Positions 1-8,042 of a DNA stretch of 64,000 bases are shown one piece after another (positions within the stretch are counted from its first letter, which is position 1; every line of letters begins with the position of its first letter). Source of the DNA: Natrinema amylolyticum (GTDB taxonomy: Archaea > Halobacteriota > Halobacteria > Halobacteriales > Natrialbaceae); the NCBI RefSeq assembly GCF_020515625.1, contig NZ_JAIWPJ010000001.1, forward strand, positions 186,001 through 250,000, written 5' to 3'. Made by a program: the position numbers and the translations under genes. The notes beneath the pieces are model-generated. The model was not told the origin of the DNA, did not search any database, and saw only the letters and a program-made list of their open reading frames with translations.

Positions 1-354
1 CGACGGAGACGTTGTACGCGAAGACGGGGAGCTGAACGAGGTTCAGCACCTGCGGGAAGCCGAGCCCGAAAAACGAGTTTCCCCGCTCGCTCCCTGCCGT
101 TCGGCGCGGACGACGATGGACATCCAGTTGTCCGACGTCGACTCGGGTTCTGGAAACAGCAGTGGATTGACGAGGAGAAACAGTCCCGTTAGTGCGACCA
201 GTCGCCACCGCCGGGCGAAGCCGGCGGCGATCAACACCGGATACGCGAGCAGCCGAGTCCACTCGCTCTTCGGGTTCGAATGCCGGTCCCAGACCGCGTC
301 GGTAGCATATCTGCCTCTCGGCGGCCCCGCAGCAAAGCGATTCGGCTCCCGCAC
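1..354 (-). pseudogene. DUF6653-like membrane protein, frameshifted and cut by window edge
   Basis: The minus-strand reading shows a WDRHSNPKSEWTR stretch followed by hydrophobic segments (LLAYPVLIAAG; LVALTGLFLLVNPLLFPEP) and WM, the pattern I associate with the haloarchaeal DUF6653 family of small membrane proteins. After the AERQ residues (about position 95) this frame runs into an Arg/Ser-rich tail and a stop at 43. The neighbouring frame from about position 88 to 1 instead reads as plausible membrane protein (NSFFGLGFPQVLN, then LVQLPVFAY). I infer a single-base frameshift between roughly 78 and 100. No ATG lies near the expected N-terminus; a GTG at 354 is the best start. It could be a true pseudogene or a sequencing error. 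Function unknown. Confidence 0.5.
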
Positions 355-406
355 GAATGGCCGACGGCGCTCGAGCGCTCGGGGCGACGGGCCGGACTCG
401 AGGCGA

Positions 407-535
407 TCAGGCCGTCTGATTCTCGAGGTCGGCCGCCGTGTACCGCCGATCACAGTTCAGACACTGGTAACCGCCCTCGATGTGGCCGTAGAGGCGTTCC
501 CCGCAGTGCTGACAGCGGCCGTAAGGGTGAGCCAT
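407..535 (-). CDS. Small zinc-ribbon protein (42 aa)
   Basis: A 42-residue protein with two CxxC knuckles (C8-x2-C11 and C25-x2-C28) spaced like a single rubredoxin-type zinc ribbon. The rest is polar and ends ENQTA. A TATA-like TTTATG on the minus strand at 568-563 lies about 30 nt before the ATG, as expected for a leaderless haloarchaeal mRNA. Small CxxC/CxxC proteins are common in haloarchaea and are mostly of unknown role, probably nucleic-acid or protein binding. It sits just upstream of the broken DUF6653-like gene on the same strand. Confidence 0.7.
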   Translation of the reverse strand: MAHPYGRCQHCGERLYGHIEGGYQCLNCDRRYTAADLENQTA

Positions 536-562
536 CTAGGCTGTATGACGGACTGAAACGGC

Positions 563-568
563 ATAAAT
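563..568 (-). promoter_or_regulatory. TATA-like box for the 42-aa zinc-ribbon gene
   Basis: TTTATG on the minus strand, about 30 nt before the ATG at 535, with the spacing expected of a leaderless haloarchaeal transcript. Confidence 0.4.
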
Positions 569-637
569 TGGGTGCCTACAAACGATAGGGAGCGCATAAC
601 CGACGGAATTACCCGCGCGACGACCCTTCCCTCGGTT

Positions 638-856
638 ATGAACGATCACCCGCGACTCCGTCGTCGAGCCGCCGTCGGGAATCCGATGGGGCGGACCCCG
701 TCCGCGGGTCGCTGGGACCACGCCGCGCTGTGCCGGGCGACCGTCCGCAGCGTTCGGCCGTTCGACGACGGCGCGGTCCGCGAGTCAGACGACCGTTTCG
801 AGACGGATCGCTCGAGCGTCACTGATCCCTGCGAGCGTCACAGTGCCCATGGATGA
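638..856 (+). pseudogene. Decayed N-terminal copy of the adjacent DUF309 gene
   Basis: This frame starts MNDHPR and contains GNPMGRT, then [18 protein letters not shown] and [11 protein letters not shown]. It aligns without large gaps to the N-terminal third of the next gene ([42 protein letters not shown]). The conserved HExHxxFE-type core has been altered to RESDDRFE, and the frame stops near the start of the intact gene. I infer a partial tandem duplication that has lost the C-terminal two thirds and the key histidines. It is unlikely to make a functional DUF309 protein. Confidence 0.6.
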
Positions 857-1343
857 GCATACCCGGGACCACACCGTCGGTCCGCCGACTTCGGGGAACC
901 CGACCGGCTGGTGTCGAGAGCGAGCCGAATCGAACGGGTGGAACCACGGAACGCTTCGTCGAGCCGTGGTTCACGGCGTTGCGCTCTTCAATTCCGGTGC
1001 GTTCCACGAATCGCACGATTGCTTCGAAGCGGAATGGTATAACTACGGGCGCGGAACCACGGAGAGCGCGTTTCTGCACGGAATGGTGCAGGTCGCGGCG
1101 GGAGCCTACAAACACTTCGATTTCGAGAACGACGACGGGATGCGGAGCCTCTTCGAGACGGCGCGACAGTACCTACGGGACGTTCCGGACGACTACTACG
1201 GGATCGACGTCCGCGACGTCCGAACGACGATCACGAACGCACTGAACGATCCGACAGCGGTGCACGGCTGGCAGATCGAACTCGATGGAAACCGACCGGA
1301 AGCCACGGAGATCGATTTCGAGTACGTCCGAGCGCTCGAGTGA
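849..1343 (+). CDS. DUF309 domain-containing protein
   Basis: A 164-residue protein with the DUF309 signature: [21 protein letters not shown], then [16 protein letters not shown]. Family members are all-alpha proteins with conserved His/Glu residues in this first helix pair; their biochemical role is not established. The ATG at 849 was chosen over an in-frame GTG at 843 because the upstream decayed copy also begins M-[ND]-[DE]-H. The ORF ends just before a convergent gene fragment. Identification of the family is fairly secure; function is unknown. Confidence 0.8.
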   Translation: MDEHTRDHTVGPPTSGNPTGWCRERAESNGWNHGTLRRAVVHGVALFNSGAFHESHDCFEAEWYNYGRGTTESAFLHGMVQVAAGAYKHFDFENDDGMRSLFETARQYLRDVPDDYYGIDVRDVRTTITNALNDPTAVHGWQIELDGNRPEATEIDFEYVRALE

Positions 1344-1364
1344 ACGCCGACGGTCAGCGCGCGA

Positions 1365-1646
1365 CTAGACGGTGAAGCCGAAGTTGAAGTCGTCCTGCCA
1401 CTGTGACCGTTCGCCCTGGAATTTCGTCTCCCCGCGGTGGCGGTTGCCGACCCACAGGACGTTCTCGAGCGTCGTGCCGGCGTCGCTCATCACGAGCCCG
1501 TCGAAGAGCGAACTCTCGATGTTGTGAGCCCGACCGCTCTCGCCGAACCGAAGACTCGCGCCGTCCGGCTCTATCTGACTGTTCTGTAAGACGAGTCGAT
1601 CGACGTCAGTGTCCGTTCGACGGCGGGTGCCAACCACTCGGACCAT
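1365..1646 (-). pseudogene. C-terminal fragment of a secreted or beta-helix-like protein
   Basis: From about position 1610 leftwards the minus strand reads as ordinary haloarchaeal protein: RLVLQNSQIEPDGASLRFGE, then HNIESSLFDGLVM and TTLENVLWVGNRHRGE, ending in FNFGFTV and a stop. The recurring short strands with Asn and Asp resemble rungs of a parallel beta-helix, but this is only an impression. Nothing upstream extends it: the first 20 residues of the open frame are Arg-rich and non-coding in character. It is probably the 3' remnant of a larger, deleted gene. Confidence 0.35.
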
Positions 1647-1851
1647 CGACGAGGAGTACGCCGACCGACTTGAGAACTGAGCGGACCGCGTCGTGATACG
1701 TCACGGCTGACAGGTCCGTCCCGATCGGGTCGCCGACGCCGCCCATAGTGGGTGACGTTGGCACGGTCGTAGTCGATTGATCACGACCGCTGACCGTTCG
1801 GTGCTGTGAGAGACCGAATCGCCTTTCACGCCGCGGCCCAACTATCACGTA

Positions 1852-2649
1852 ATGAGAGTCGCACAGCTCGGGTCGGGAACGCCGGAGGTCGCAGTCGTCG
1901 CGGGCGTCCACGGGGACGAACCCTGTGGCGTCCGTGCCGTCGAGCGATTACTCGACGAACGCCCGACCGTCAATCGTCCCGTCAAGCTCATCGTCGCCAA
2001 CGAGGCGGCGCTGGAACGACAGGTTCGCTTTCTCGACGAGGATCTCAATCGCGCGTTCCCTGGCGATCCAGACGCCAAGACGCACGAAGGACGGCTCGCG
2101 GCCGAACTCGTCTCGGAACTCGAGGGCTGTCTGACCTTCTCGATGCACTCCACGCAGAGCCACGCCGACCCCTTCGCGATCGTCAACGGGGTCAGCGAGA
2201 CGGCGAAGGAAATCGTCCCGCAACTGCCCGTGGCAGCGATGGTCGAGACGAGCAACTTCGCGGAGGGACGGCTCTTCTCCGCCGTCGACACCGTCGAAGT
2301 CGAGTGTGGTCTGCAGGGCTCGGAGACGGCTGCCCAAAACGCCGACCGACTGACTCGCGCCTTCCTCACCGCAGTCGGCGCGTTACCCGGCGATACCGTC
2401 CACCGCGAACTCCCCGTCTATCGGCTCACCGACGTCATTCGGAAGGGGCAGGCCGATACCTACGAGGTCTTCGTCGAGAACTTCACGGAAGTCGAGGCGG
2501 GGGCTCCGTTCGCCGCCGCCGACGGCGACGAACAGGTCGCCGACGAACCGTTCTACCCCGTCCTCATGTCCTCGAACGGCTATCGAGACGTCTTCGGCTA
2601 CGCCGCGGAGAAACTCGACGTCCTCGAGACGCCGACTGCAGCGGACTGA
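1852..2649 (+). CDS. Succinylglutamate desuccinylase/aspartoacylase family zinc hydrolase
   Basis: A 265-residue zinc-dependent amidohydrolase of the M14-like AstE/AspA superfamily. The zinc-site motif HGDE supplies H20 and E23, and H99 in FSMHST is the likely third ligand. DLNRAFPG (64-71) is the substrate carboxylate-binding motif and the VEVECG stretch carries the probable catalytic Glu. Family members cleave N-acyl groups from amino acids such as succinylglutamate or N-acetylaspartate, but the substrate cannot be fixed here. Length suits a compact archaeal member. The gene is followed by a glutaredoxin gene with its own promoter-like element, so co-transcription is possible but not required. 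Confidence 0.85.
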   Translation: MRVAQLGSGTPEVAVVAGVHGDEPCGVRAVERLLDERPTVNRPVKLIVANEAALERQVRFLDEDLNRAFPGDPDAKTHEGRLAAELVSELEGCLTFSMHSTQSHADPFAIVNGVSETAKEIVPQLPVAAMVETSNFAEGRLFSAVDTVEVECGLQGSETAAQNADRLTRAFLTAVGALPGDTVHRELPVYRLTDVIRKGQADTYEVFVENFTEVEAGAPFAAADGDEQVADEPFYPVLMSSNGYRDVFGYAAEKLDVLETPTAAD

Positions 2650-2751
2650 CGGTTCGTCCCTGCGGTCTGACTCCCTCTTCCGTTTCCCGCGTGACCCCAG
2701 TTGCGGTCCGCTGTCGACGCACCCGGACTCGGGAGTGTGGATGACACAAGG

Positions 2752-2757
2752 CATATC
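2752..2757 (+). promoter_or_regulatory. TATA-like box for the glutaredoxin gene
   Basis: CATATC lies 30 nt before the ATG at 2782, the spacing seen for leaderless haloarchaeal transcripts. It supports that ATG over the long in-frame upstream extension. Confidence 0.35.
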
Positions 2758-2781
2758 CCCACCACCGCCGTACCAAGGGAT

Positions 2782-3126
2782 ATGGAGTTCCCACCGAACC
2801 AGGGTCTCGACCAGGAGGAAGTCAACGAGCAGGTCACCGAAGCCATCGAAGAGAACGAGGTCGTCCTCTTCATGAAGGGAACCGAGCTCATGCCCCAGTG
2901 TGGCTACTCCCGCAAGGCGCTCGGCCTGATCGACCAGTACCGCGACGACTACGAGACCGTCGACGTCCTCGAGTCGCTCGACGAGTTCCGGGCGGCGCTC
3001 AACGAGGAGAGCGGCTGGGAGACTATCCCACAGACGTTCGTCGACGGCGAGTTCGTCGGCGGCTCCGACATTCTCGAGGAACTCGAGGAACGCGACGAAC
3101 TCGAAGCGAAACTCACCGACGAATAG
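2782..3126 (+). CDS. Monothiol glutaredoxin family protein
   Basis: A 114-residue protein with a thioredoxin fold of the CGFS-type glutaredoxin class. The active site is CGYS at residues 40-43, preceded by VVLFMKGT, and the cis-proline loop is TIPQTF followed by VDGEFVGGSDIL. CGFS-type monothiol glutaredoxins bind and transfer [2Fe-2S] clusters rather than reduce disulfides in general, and haloarchaea carry a Tyr variant. The frame is open 27 codons upstream, but the start was placed at the ATG after a TATA-like box. Role in the cytoplasm is inferred to be iron-sulfur cluster handling. Confidence 0.88.
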   Translation: MEFPPNQGLDQEEVNEQVTEAIEENEVVLFMKGTELMPQCGYSRKALGLIDQYRDDYETVDVLESLDEFRAALNEESGWETIPQTFVDGEFVGGSDILEELEERDELEAKLTDE

Positions 3127-3245
3127 TCGTCGCGACTGCGACATTAATTTATCTTCGTTGATATTTCACGGATTTAATAGCAGGTCATATAAGTCACGCG
3201 CTCGTACTAACGGATCACGACTATCGCCGTACACACCTTCCCACA

Positions 3246-3830
3246 ATGTCAACAGAGGAATCCAGACACGTTTATCGGCTGCATTCGACGCTCGAACTGC
3301 CCCTCGAAGACCTTCGCGACCACATCGATGATGCGACCTTCCCCGAGGGAATCACCGACGTCGAGATCACACGGCGAAACAATACGTTGATCCTCAAAGC
3401 CGTCGCCGAGGATCAGTCAGTTAGCAAGTATACGCCGACGGCACAGCTCAAGGCCAGCGTTACCGAAAACCGGGTCTACGAGGAGGACCCCGACGAGCGC
3501 CGCCAGAAGTCCTTCAGTTGGGACGAGGAAGAGGAAGAAGAGATCGAGTCCGAACTCGTCGAGTTCGCCGCGTTCAAGGGCGACCGCGAGACCGTCCTCC
3601 AGAACTCGCTGTTGCAGTACCAGATGTTCCTCGTCCTCTGTGGAATCGCGGAAGCCGCCGAGAAAGGAACCCTGACGGCGATCTCGGATCGCGGCGGAGA
3701 CCTCGAGGCGACCCGGATCGTCGACGGCGAACCCCGGCCGGCCGACATCGAAGTCGTCGAAGGCCCGCGCGACCACGGCTCGGGTCAGGGCGGCGTCAAC
3801 TGGCGGGACAACAAGTTCATCACTGACTGA
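3246..3830 (+). CDS. Conserved haloarchaeal protein of unknown function (DUF7110-like)
   Basis: A 194-residue acidic soluble protein with no signal peptide or membrane segment. The N-terminal half is an alpha/beta region (VYRLHSTLELP, ITDVEITRRNNTLILKAV); a Glu-rich stretch (EEEEEEIESE) divides it from a helical C-terminal part. The C-terminus NWRDNKFITD looks well conserved. I recall proteins of this kind in many haloarchaea under the name DUF7110, with no known function. The 119-nt upstream spacer is AT-rich (catataag at 3186), so it probably has its own promoter and a short leader. Confidence 0.7.
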   Translation: MSTEESRHVYRLHSTLELPLEDLRDHIDDATFPEGITDVEITRRNNTLILKAVAEDQSVSKYTPTAQLKASVTENRVYEEDPDERRQKSFSWDEEEEEEIESELVEFAAFKGDRETVLQNSLLQYQMFLVLCGIAEAAEKGTLTAISDRGGDLEATRIVDGEPRPADIEVVEGPRDHGSGQGGVNWRDNKFITD

Positions 3831-3965
3831 ACGTCCCGAGAACGAACGGTCGACCGAGAGACGCTTCGACGAGGAGCGGCTGCCCTTCTGAGCCGCTATC
3901 GATTCGAGACAGTCTCCGCCAGGCCGAATGGGGTATTTGCTTCTCGCAGCCGTACGGGTAGTGCC

Positions 3966-5237
3966 GTGAAATCTCTCACCAGTCGACGGCGATTCCTGAC
4001 GGTTGCAGCCGTCGGCGCGACGGCGGGATTCGCCGGGTCCGCATCGCGCTCGGCCGCCACACGCCCCCAGTCGTCCGCTGCTATCGACCGCCTGCCGGAG
4101 ACGGTCGGTCTCGAGACAGTGATCGACGGACTCGAGTCGCCACTGGCCGTCGAATTCGCCGCCGCGGGCGATCGACGATACGTTGCGGAGCGAGACGGTC
4201 GTATTTACGTTCACGAGGCTGACGGGCTCCGCGACGATCCGTTTCTCGACTTGCGCGAGACGGTCGTGACCGATGGCGAACGGGGACTACTGGGCCTGAC
4301 GTTGCATCCCGACTTCGCCGAGAATCGCCGGCTGTTCGTCCACTACAGCGCTCCGCGCCGATCGGGAACGCCGGCAGACTTCGACCACACGGGAGTGATC
4401 GCGACGTTCGAGGCGAGCGACGACGGCGAGCGGGCGAAACGGGACTCCGAACGCGTCGTTCTCGAGATTCCGCAACCGACGAACTACCACAACGGCGGTG
4501 ACATGGCGTTCGGACCGGACGGCTATTTTCACGTCGGCATCGGTGCCGGCGGAGGCGGTGGCGGTGGCGGGCAGGACGTGACTCGAGATTTCTTGGGGAG
4601 TGTCCTGCGTCTCGATGTCGACGAGCGAACGGCCGAACAGGGGTACGCCGTCCCGGACACTAATCCACTGGTCGGTCGAACGGGACTCGACGAGTACTAC
4701 GCGTGGGGCTTTCGGAACCCCTGGCGGTTATCGTTCGACGACGGCGACCTGTTCGTCGCGGACGTCGGCGAGAACGACTACGAGGAAGTTAACCTCGTGG
4801 AGAAGGGCGGGAACTACGGCTGGAACATCAAGGAGGGAACGCACTGCTATACCGAAGCCGATTGTCCCGACGAGACGCCCGAGCGGGTCCGAGGTGGGGA
4901 ACCGCTCCGAGATCCGATCATCGAGTATCCGCGCGAGGCCGCGGAAACGGGTGTGAGCGGCGTTTCAGTCATCGGTGGCTACGTGTACAGGGGTACTGCA
5001 CTGTCGGCGCTGAACGACGCCTATGTCTTCGGCGATTTCCTGGCAGCGGGACGGTTGTTCGCCGCCACCCGCCCCGAGGACGGGAACGGACTGTGGCCAA
5101 CCACCGTCCTCGAGATCGACGACGGGGTACGACTCGAGCGCATCCTCTCGTTCGGTCGTGACGACGACGGAGAGGTGTACGTACTCGGAACGAGCGGCGA
5201 CGGTGGTGGCCTCTACCGCGTGGTCCCCGCTGCGTGA
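3966..5237 (+). CDS. Tat-exported PQQ-dependent sugar dehydrogenase-like beta-propeller
   Basis: A 423-residue secreted protein of the soluble aldose sugar dehydrogenase (GSDH) family. It begins with a twin-arginine signal (SRRRFLTVAAVGATAGFAG) read from a GTG start; no ATG fits the signal. Propeller hallmarks follow in order: GLLGLTLHPDF, YHNGGDMAFGPDGY, GSVLRLDVD, YAWGFRNPWRLSFD, GENDYEEVNLV and GGNYGWNIKEG. Family enzymes oxidise sugars with pyrroloquinoline quinone outside the cell, though many archaeal members have unknown cofactor use. A run of eight glycines (coded at about 4548-4572) is an odd low-complexity insertion at a loop. The substrate is not determinable. Confidence 0.85.
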   Translation: MKSLTSRRRFLTVAAVGATAGFAGSASRSAATRPQSSAAIDRLPETVGLETVIDGLESPLAVEFAAAGDRRYVAERDGRIYVHEADGLRDDPFLDLRETVVTDGERGLLGLTLHPDFAENRRLFVHYSAPRRSGTPADFDHTGVIATFEASDDGERAKRDSERVVLEIPQPTNYHNGGDMAFGPDGYFHVGIGAGGGGGGGGQDVTRDFLGSVLRLDVDERTAEQGYAVPDTNPLVGRTGLDEYYAWGFRNPWRLSFDDGDLFVADVGENDYEEVNLVEKGGNYGWNIKEGTHCYTEADCPDETPERVRGGEPLRDPIIEYPREAAETGVSGVSVIGGYVYRGTALSALNDAYVFGDFLAAGRLFAATRPEDGNGLWPTTVLEIDDGVRLERILSFGRDDDGEVYVLGTSGDGGGLYRVVPAA

Positions 5238-5329
5238 CCACCGCGCCGTCTTCCCGGATGACCGTTCGAGCACATCCGCGGAGACCGCCCGGCGATAGAC
5301 GTTTGTAATCTCGATAGCGAACGTCGACT

Positions 5330-5650
5330 ATGGACCAGCCGGGACCGTACGCGCTCCTCGGCCGCCTCGCCGTGGCAGCCTTCGTGATGATCGCACCGAC
5401 GCTTTGCTTTCTGGGACTGGTCAGGGGACTCGAGCGGTTACGCGACGACGATATCATCAACGAGTGGGCCCAGCGGCGAGGCGGAGAGGGCCCTCACGAC
5501 GATATCGACCACGACGTCCTCGCCGTGCTGGCGGACGAGATGGGCGTCGAGGCCGCCGACTCGTCGACGGTTCGGTGCCCCGCGTGCGGAGCGCCGAATC
5601 GGCCGAGCATGACGTACTGTCACGGCTGTCAGAACCGGTTGTCGTCGTGA
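5330..5650 (+). CDS. Membrane-anchored zinc-ribbon protein
   Basis: A 106-residue protein with one N-terminal membrane helix (about residues 8-32, LLGRLAVAAFVMIAP and onward), a charged middle, and a C-terminal zinc ribbon. The ribbon has two CxxC pairs, CPACGAPN and CHGCQNR, 14-16 residues apart. The topology suggests a cytoplasmic ribbon held at the membrane. Many haloarchaea have such short anchor-plus-ribbon proteins; none has an assigned role that I know. It is convergent with the SDR gene that follows. Confidence 0.75.
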   Translation: MDQPGPYALLGRLAVAAFVMIAPTLCFLGLVRGLERLRDDDIINEWAQRRGGEGPHDDIDHDVLAVLADEMGVEAADSSTVRCPACGAPNRPSMTYCHGCQNRLSS

Positions 5651-5689
5651 GATCTGGCTTCCCAGTCGCTCGGCCGGCGGAGCGTACCG

Positions 5690-6430
5690 TCACTCGAGCC
5701 GGTCTTCCCACTCCGCGGTGGTCATCGACTCGCCGGTGACGCCGTCGGGGCCCTGCGCCGCGAGCAGCGCGGCGGCGTCGTCCATCACGTCGGGTTGCAG
5801 GATCTCCGCGCGCTCGTCCTCGGGGAGGTGGTCCCAGATCTGTGTGTTGACTCGCCCGCCGGGATCGATCGCGTTGACGTTGATTCCTTCATCTTCGACC
5901 TCGAGCGCGACCGCTCGGGTGAACCCCTCGAGGCCCCACTTCGACGTGACGTACGGCGCGGCGTTGGGGACCGCATACCTGCCGAGCCCCGAGGAGACGT
6001 TGAGGACGTTGCCCGAGTCCCGATCGGCCTCTACCATCGCCTCGAGCACCCGCTTCGTGAACAGATAGACGCCTTTGATGTTGATCTCCATGACGCGGTC
6101 CCACTCGTCCTCGTCCGTCTCGAGGAGAGAACCGCGGTCGTCGCCGAAGTGTTCCCCCGGAACGCCGGCGTTGTTGATCAGCGCGTCGGGGGTCCCGAAG
6201 CGATCGATCGTCGACCGGACGACGTCGTCGACGGCGTCGGCGTCGCGAACGTCCGCCGGCGCGACCAGCGTCTCGCCGTCGGCCTCGTCGGCGACGGCCG
6301 CGAGGGCGTCCTCGCTTCGGGCTACGAGGACGACGTTCGCACCGCGTTCCGAGAGGTGCAGCGCCATCGAACGGCCCAGTCCCTTGCTCGCGCCGGTCAC
6401 GATGACGGTCTCGTCGCGTAGATCAGTCAT
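5690..6430 (-). CDS. SDR family NAD(P)-dependent oxidoreductase
   Basis: A 246-residue classical short-chain dehydrogenase. It has the cofactor motif TGASKGLG near the N-terminus, the NNAG structural motif, catalytic Ser in NVSSG, and the YVTSK catalytic Tyr/Lys pair. The start at 6430 (MTDLRDETV) was preferred to a 44-codon in-frame extension with no Rossmann features. The Arg-containing VARSEDAL after strand 2 hints at NADP(H) preference. Substrate is unknown. It lies 97 nt downstream of the glutamate-cysteine ligase gene on the same strand and may be co-transcribed. Confidence 0.88.
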   Translation of the reverse strand: MTDLRDETVIVTGASKGLGRSMALHLSERGANVVLVARSEDALAAVADEADGETLVAPADVRDADAVDDVVRSTIDRFGTPDALINNAGVPGEHFGDDRGSLLETDEDEWDRVMEINIKGVYLFTKRVLEAMVEADRDSGNVLNVSSGLGRYAVPNAAPYVTSKWGLEGFTRAVALEVEDEGINVNAIDPGGRVNTQIWDHLPEDERAEILQPDVMDDAAALLAAQGPDGVTGESMTTAEWEDRLE

Positions 6431-6527
6431 ACGAGCCACCCTTTCGGAGCCATCGAGTAATACGTTCGCTAGCCGGCCGACCGTGCCGATCGAATCGAGG
6501 CTCGGTGACCGGTCGGTCGCGTCCGCC

Positions 6528-7640
6528 TCAATCGCTACTGATCGGTCGAGCCCGCCGGACATCCCGCTCGAGGCGCTCGGCGTGCTCGAGTCGGAGTCGG
6601 CGCGCCTCTGCGGCGGTAACGGTCCCCTGACCGCCGATCTCGTGCGTTATCGGCTCGTAGGCCGCCACGTCGAACCCCATCCGCTCGAGATAGGCCCGGA
6701 CGTCGTCCGACGCCAATCCCTCCCGGATCGCGGCGTTGACGTACTCGATGACGGCGTTGAACTCCGGCAGAACGATCTCGTCGTCGGTCACGCGTCCGGT
6801 TTCGCCCTCGATGCGAACGTCGGCCTCGCAGAGGCGCTCGACGGTCTCGGCGATCCGATCGGCCAGTCCGACGACCTGACTCGGGAGGGCCGTGTCGGGC
6901 GAGCGCCACTCGACGGTCGAAAACGTCTCCCGGAGCTGCACGGGCGTCCAGACGGCGCTCTCGGGATCGAAGTTCGACTGGATCGTCGCCCGGTCGACGC
7001 CCGCGTCGATCGCCGCCGTCACGAAGTCCTCGTATCGCCGCTCGAGTCGACGGGTCCACTCGTCGACGTCGTCGGCGTAGGGCCAGAGCCGGCCCTGATG
7101 GGGGACGCCGTCGTAGGCCATCCAGCGGTACAGCTTCGATCGCGCGCCGACGGCCAAGTTCCGACCCCGAAAGTACGGCGAGGAGTTGACCAGTGCCAGC
7201 GCCGGATCGAGCGCGATGAGGGCGTTCAACTGGTCGATCTCGCGACCCGGTTGCTGTTCGACGTGGATGTGGGTTCCCGCACAGTGGCGAACGTACTCGA
7301 AGTCTTCGCCGATGACCTGCTCCTGGACGCGCGTCCTGTCGCTGGCGCGATCCCTGACCTCGTCGTGATTGACCGGTGTCGCGAGCGGGACGAGTCCCCT
7401 GTTGAGCTCCTCGGCTCGCTCCAGGACGCTCTCGATCCGATCGAAGAGTTCCTCGCGGAGCTCCGCCGTCGTCTCACAGGGCGTCGTTTTGATCTCGAGC
7501 AGTGGTTCGACGAACTCCCGTTCGGCTCCCGGTGACGCCTCGACGAGCGCTCCTGGCTCGACCAGTCGCCCCTCGTCGTCGATGACCCAGTACTCGACTT
7601 CGATGCTCCGCCGTATCGGTTCAGATTCGTGTGTTGACAC
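6528..7640 (-). CDS. gshA: Glutamate-cysteine ligase (GCS2-type carboxylate-amine ligase)
   Basis: A 370-residue member of the GCS2/YbdK carboxylate-amine ligase family, starting at a GTG. Family landmarks are the early IEVEYWVID (metal-binding Glu residues), FVEPLLEIKT, CAGTHIHVEQ (GxHxH metal/ATP site), NSSPYFRGRN and the Trp/Arg-rich STVEWRSPD segment. In haloarchaea this family makes gamma-glutamylcysteine, the main low-molecular-weight thiol that replaces glutathione. That assignment is by family; some YbdK-like enzymes act on other substrates. It lies upstream of the SDR gene. Confidence 0.78.
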   Translation of the reverse strand: MSTHESEPIRRSIEVEYWVIDDEGRLVEPGALVEASPGAEREFVEPLLEIKTTPCETTAELREELFDRIESVLERAEELNRGLVPLATPVNHDEVRDRASDRTRVQEQVIGEDFEYVRHCAGTHIHVEQQPGREIDQLNALIALDPALALVNSSPYFRGRNLAVGARSKLYRWMAYDGVPHQGRLWPYADDVDEWTRRLERRYEDFVTAAIDAGVDRATIQSNFDPESAVWTPVQLRETFSTVEWRSPDTALPSQVVGLADRIAETVERLCEADVRIEGETGRVTDDEIVLPEFNAVIEYVNAAIREGLASDDVRAYLERMGFDVAAYEPITHEIGGQGTVTAAEARRLRLEHAERLERDVRRARPISSD

Positions 7641-8042
7641 GGTTTCCTCGGTCGCGGGGTAGACGCAGGCGGTCCGCTCGTCCGCCGATCGTTATCGCCG
7701 CTCCGTTCTTTGATACTCGTTCACACTCCACTCTCTCGAGATCCGATAAGAGCGTTTCGCGACCGGAAATATTCGCGTCCACCCATTCGGAGCGGGCTCG
7801 AGGGGCCGAACGATGCAGATCGTCGCCGGTATGAGTGCGAAAATTGCCGGAACCTCCGACGCTTCGTCCCGCCGTTATGCGGGCAGGAGTTCCGCTGCCC
7901 GGCGAGGGCGATGCGATACGTGCTATCCGCTGTAGATGCGGTGTGACACCCGAACTGATCCGACGACGCTGGGTCCGTGATGCCGACAGGCCTTTCCGCC
8001 GACCCAAAGGATTTACACCTCCTAATTATATCTAATTACGAG
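7641..8042. other. 402-nt spacer between divergent genes
   Basis: This spacer separates gshA (minus) from the PP-loop gene (plus). I see no intact gene. A short plus-strand frame around 7830-7905 reads YECENCRNLRRF...FRCP, which faintly resembles a degraded zinc ribbon. The right end holds the promoter of the downstream gene. Confidence 0.4.
8012..8017 (+). promoter_or_regulatory. TATA-like box for the PP-loop ATPase gene
   Basis: TTTACA lies 31 nt before the ATG at 8043 within a sharply AT-rich stretch (8011-8040). The spacing suits a leaderless transcript and supports that start over an ATG at 7977. Confidence 0.45.

Noticed and set aside
240-300. A GGTTCGAATGCC stretch resembling a tRNA T-arm
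   Set aside because: It is the codons for HSNPK in the DUF6653-like gene on the other strand, and no acceptor or anticodon stems fit around it.
116-588. Long plus-strand open frames at the left end
   Set aside because: They are antisense to the DUF6653-like and zinc-ribbon genes, Arg/Ser-rich and without domain character; high-GC genomes give such shadows routinely.
7830-7905. Possible degraded zinc-ribbon frame (YECENCRN...FRCP)
   Set aside because: The cysteine spacing does not form a normal ribbon, there is no suitable start, and the frame lacks other coding signs; it may be chance.
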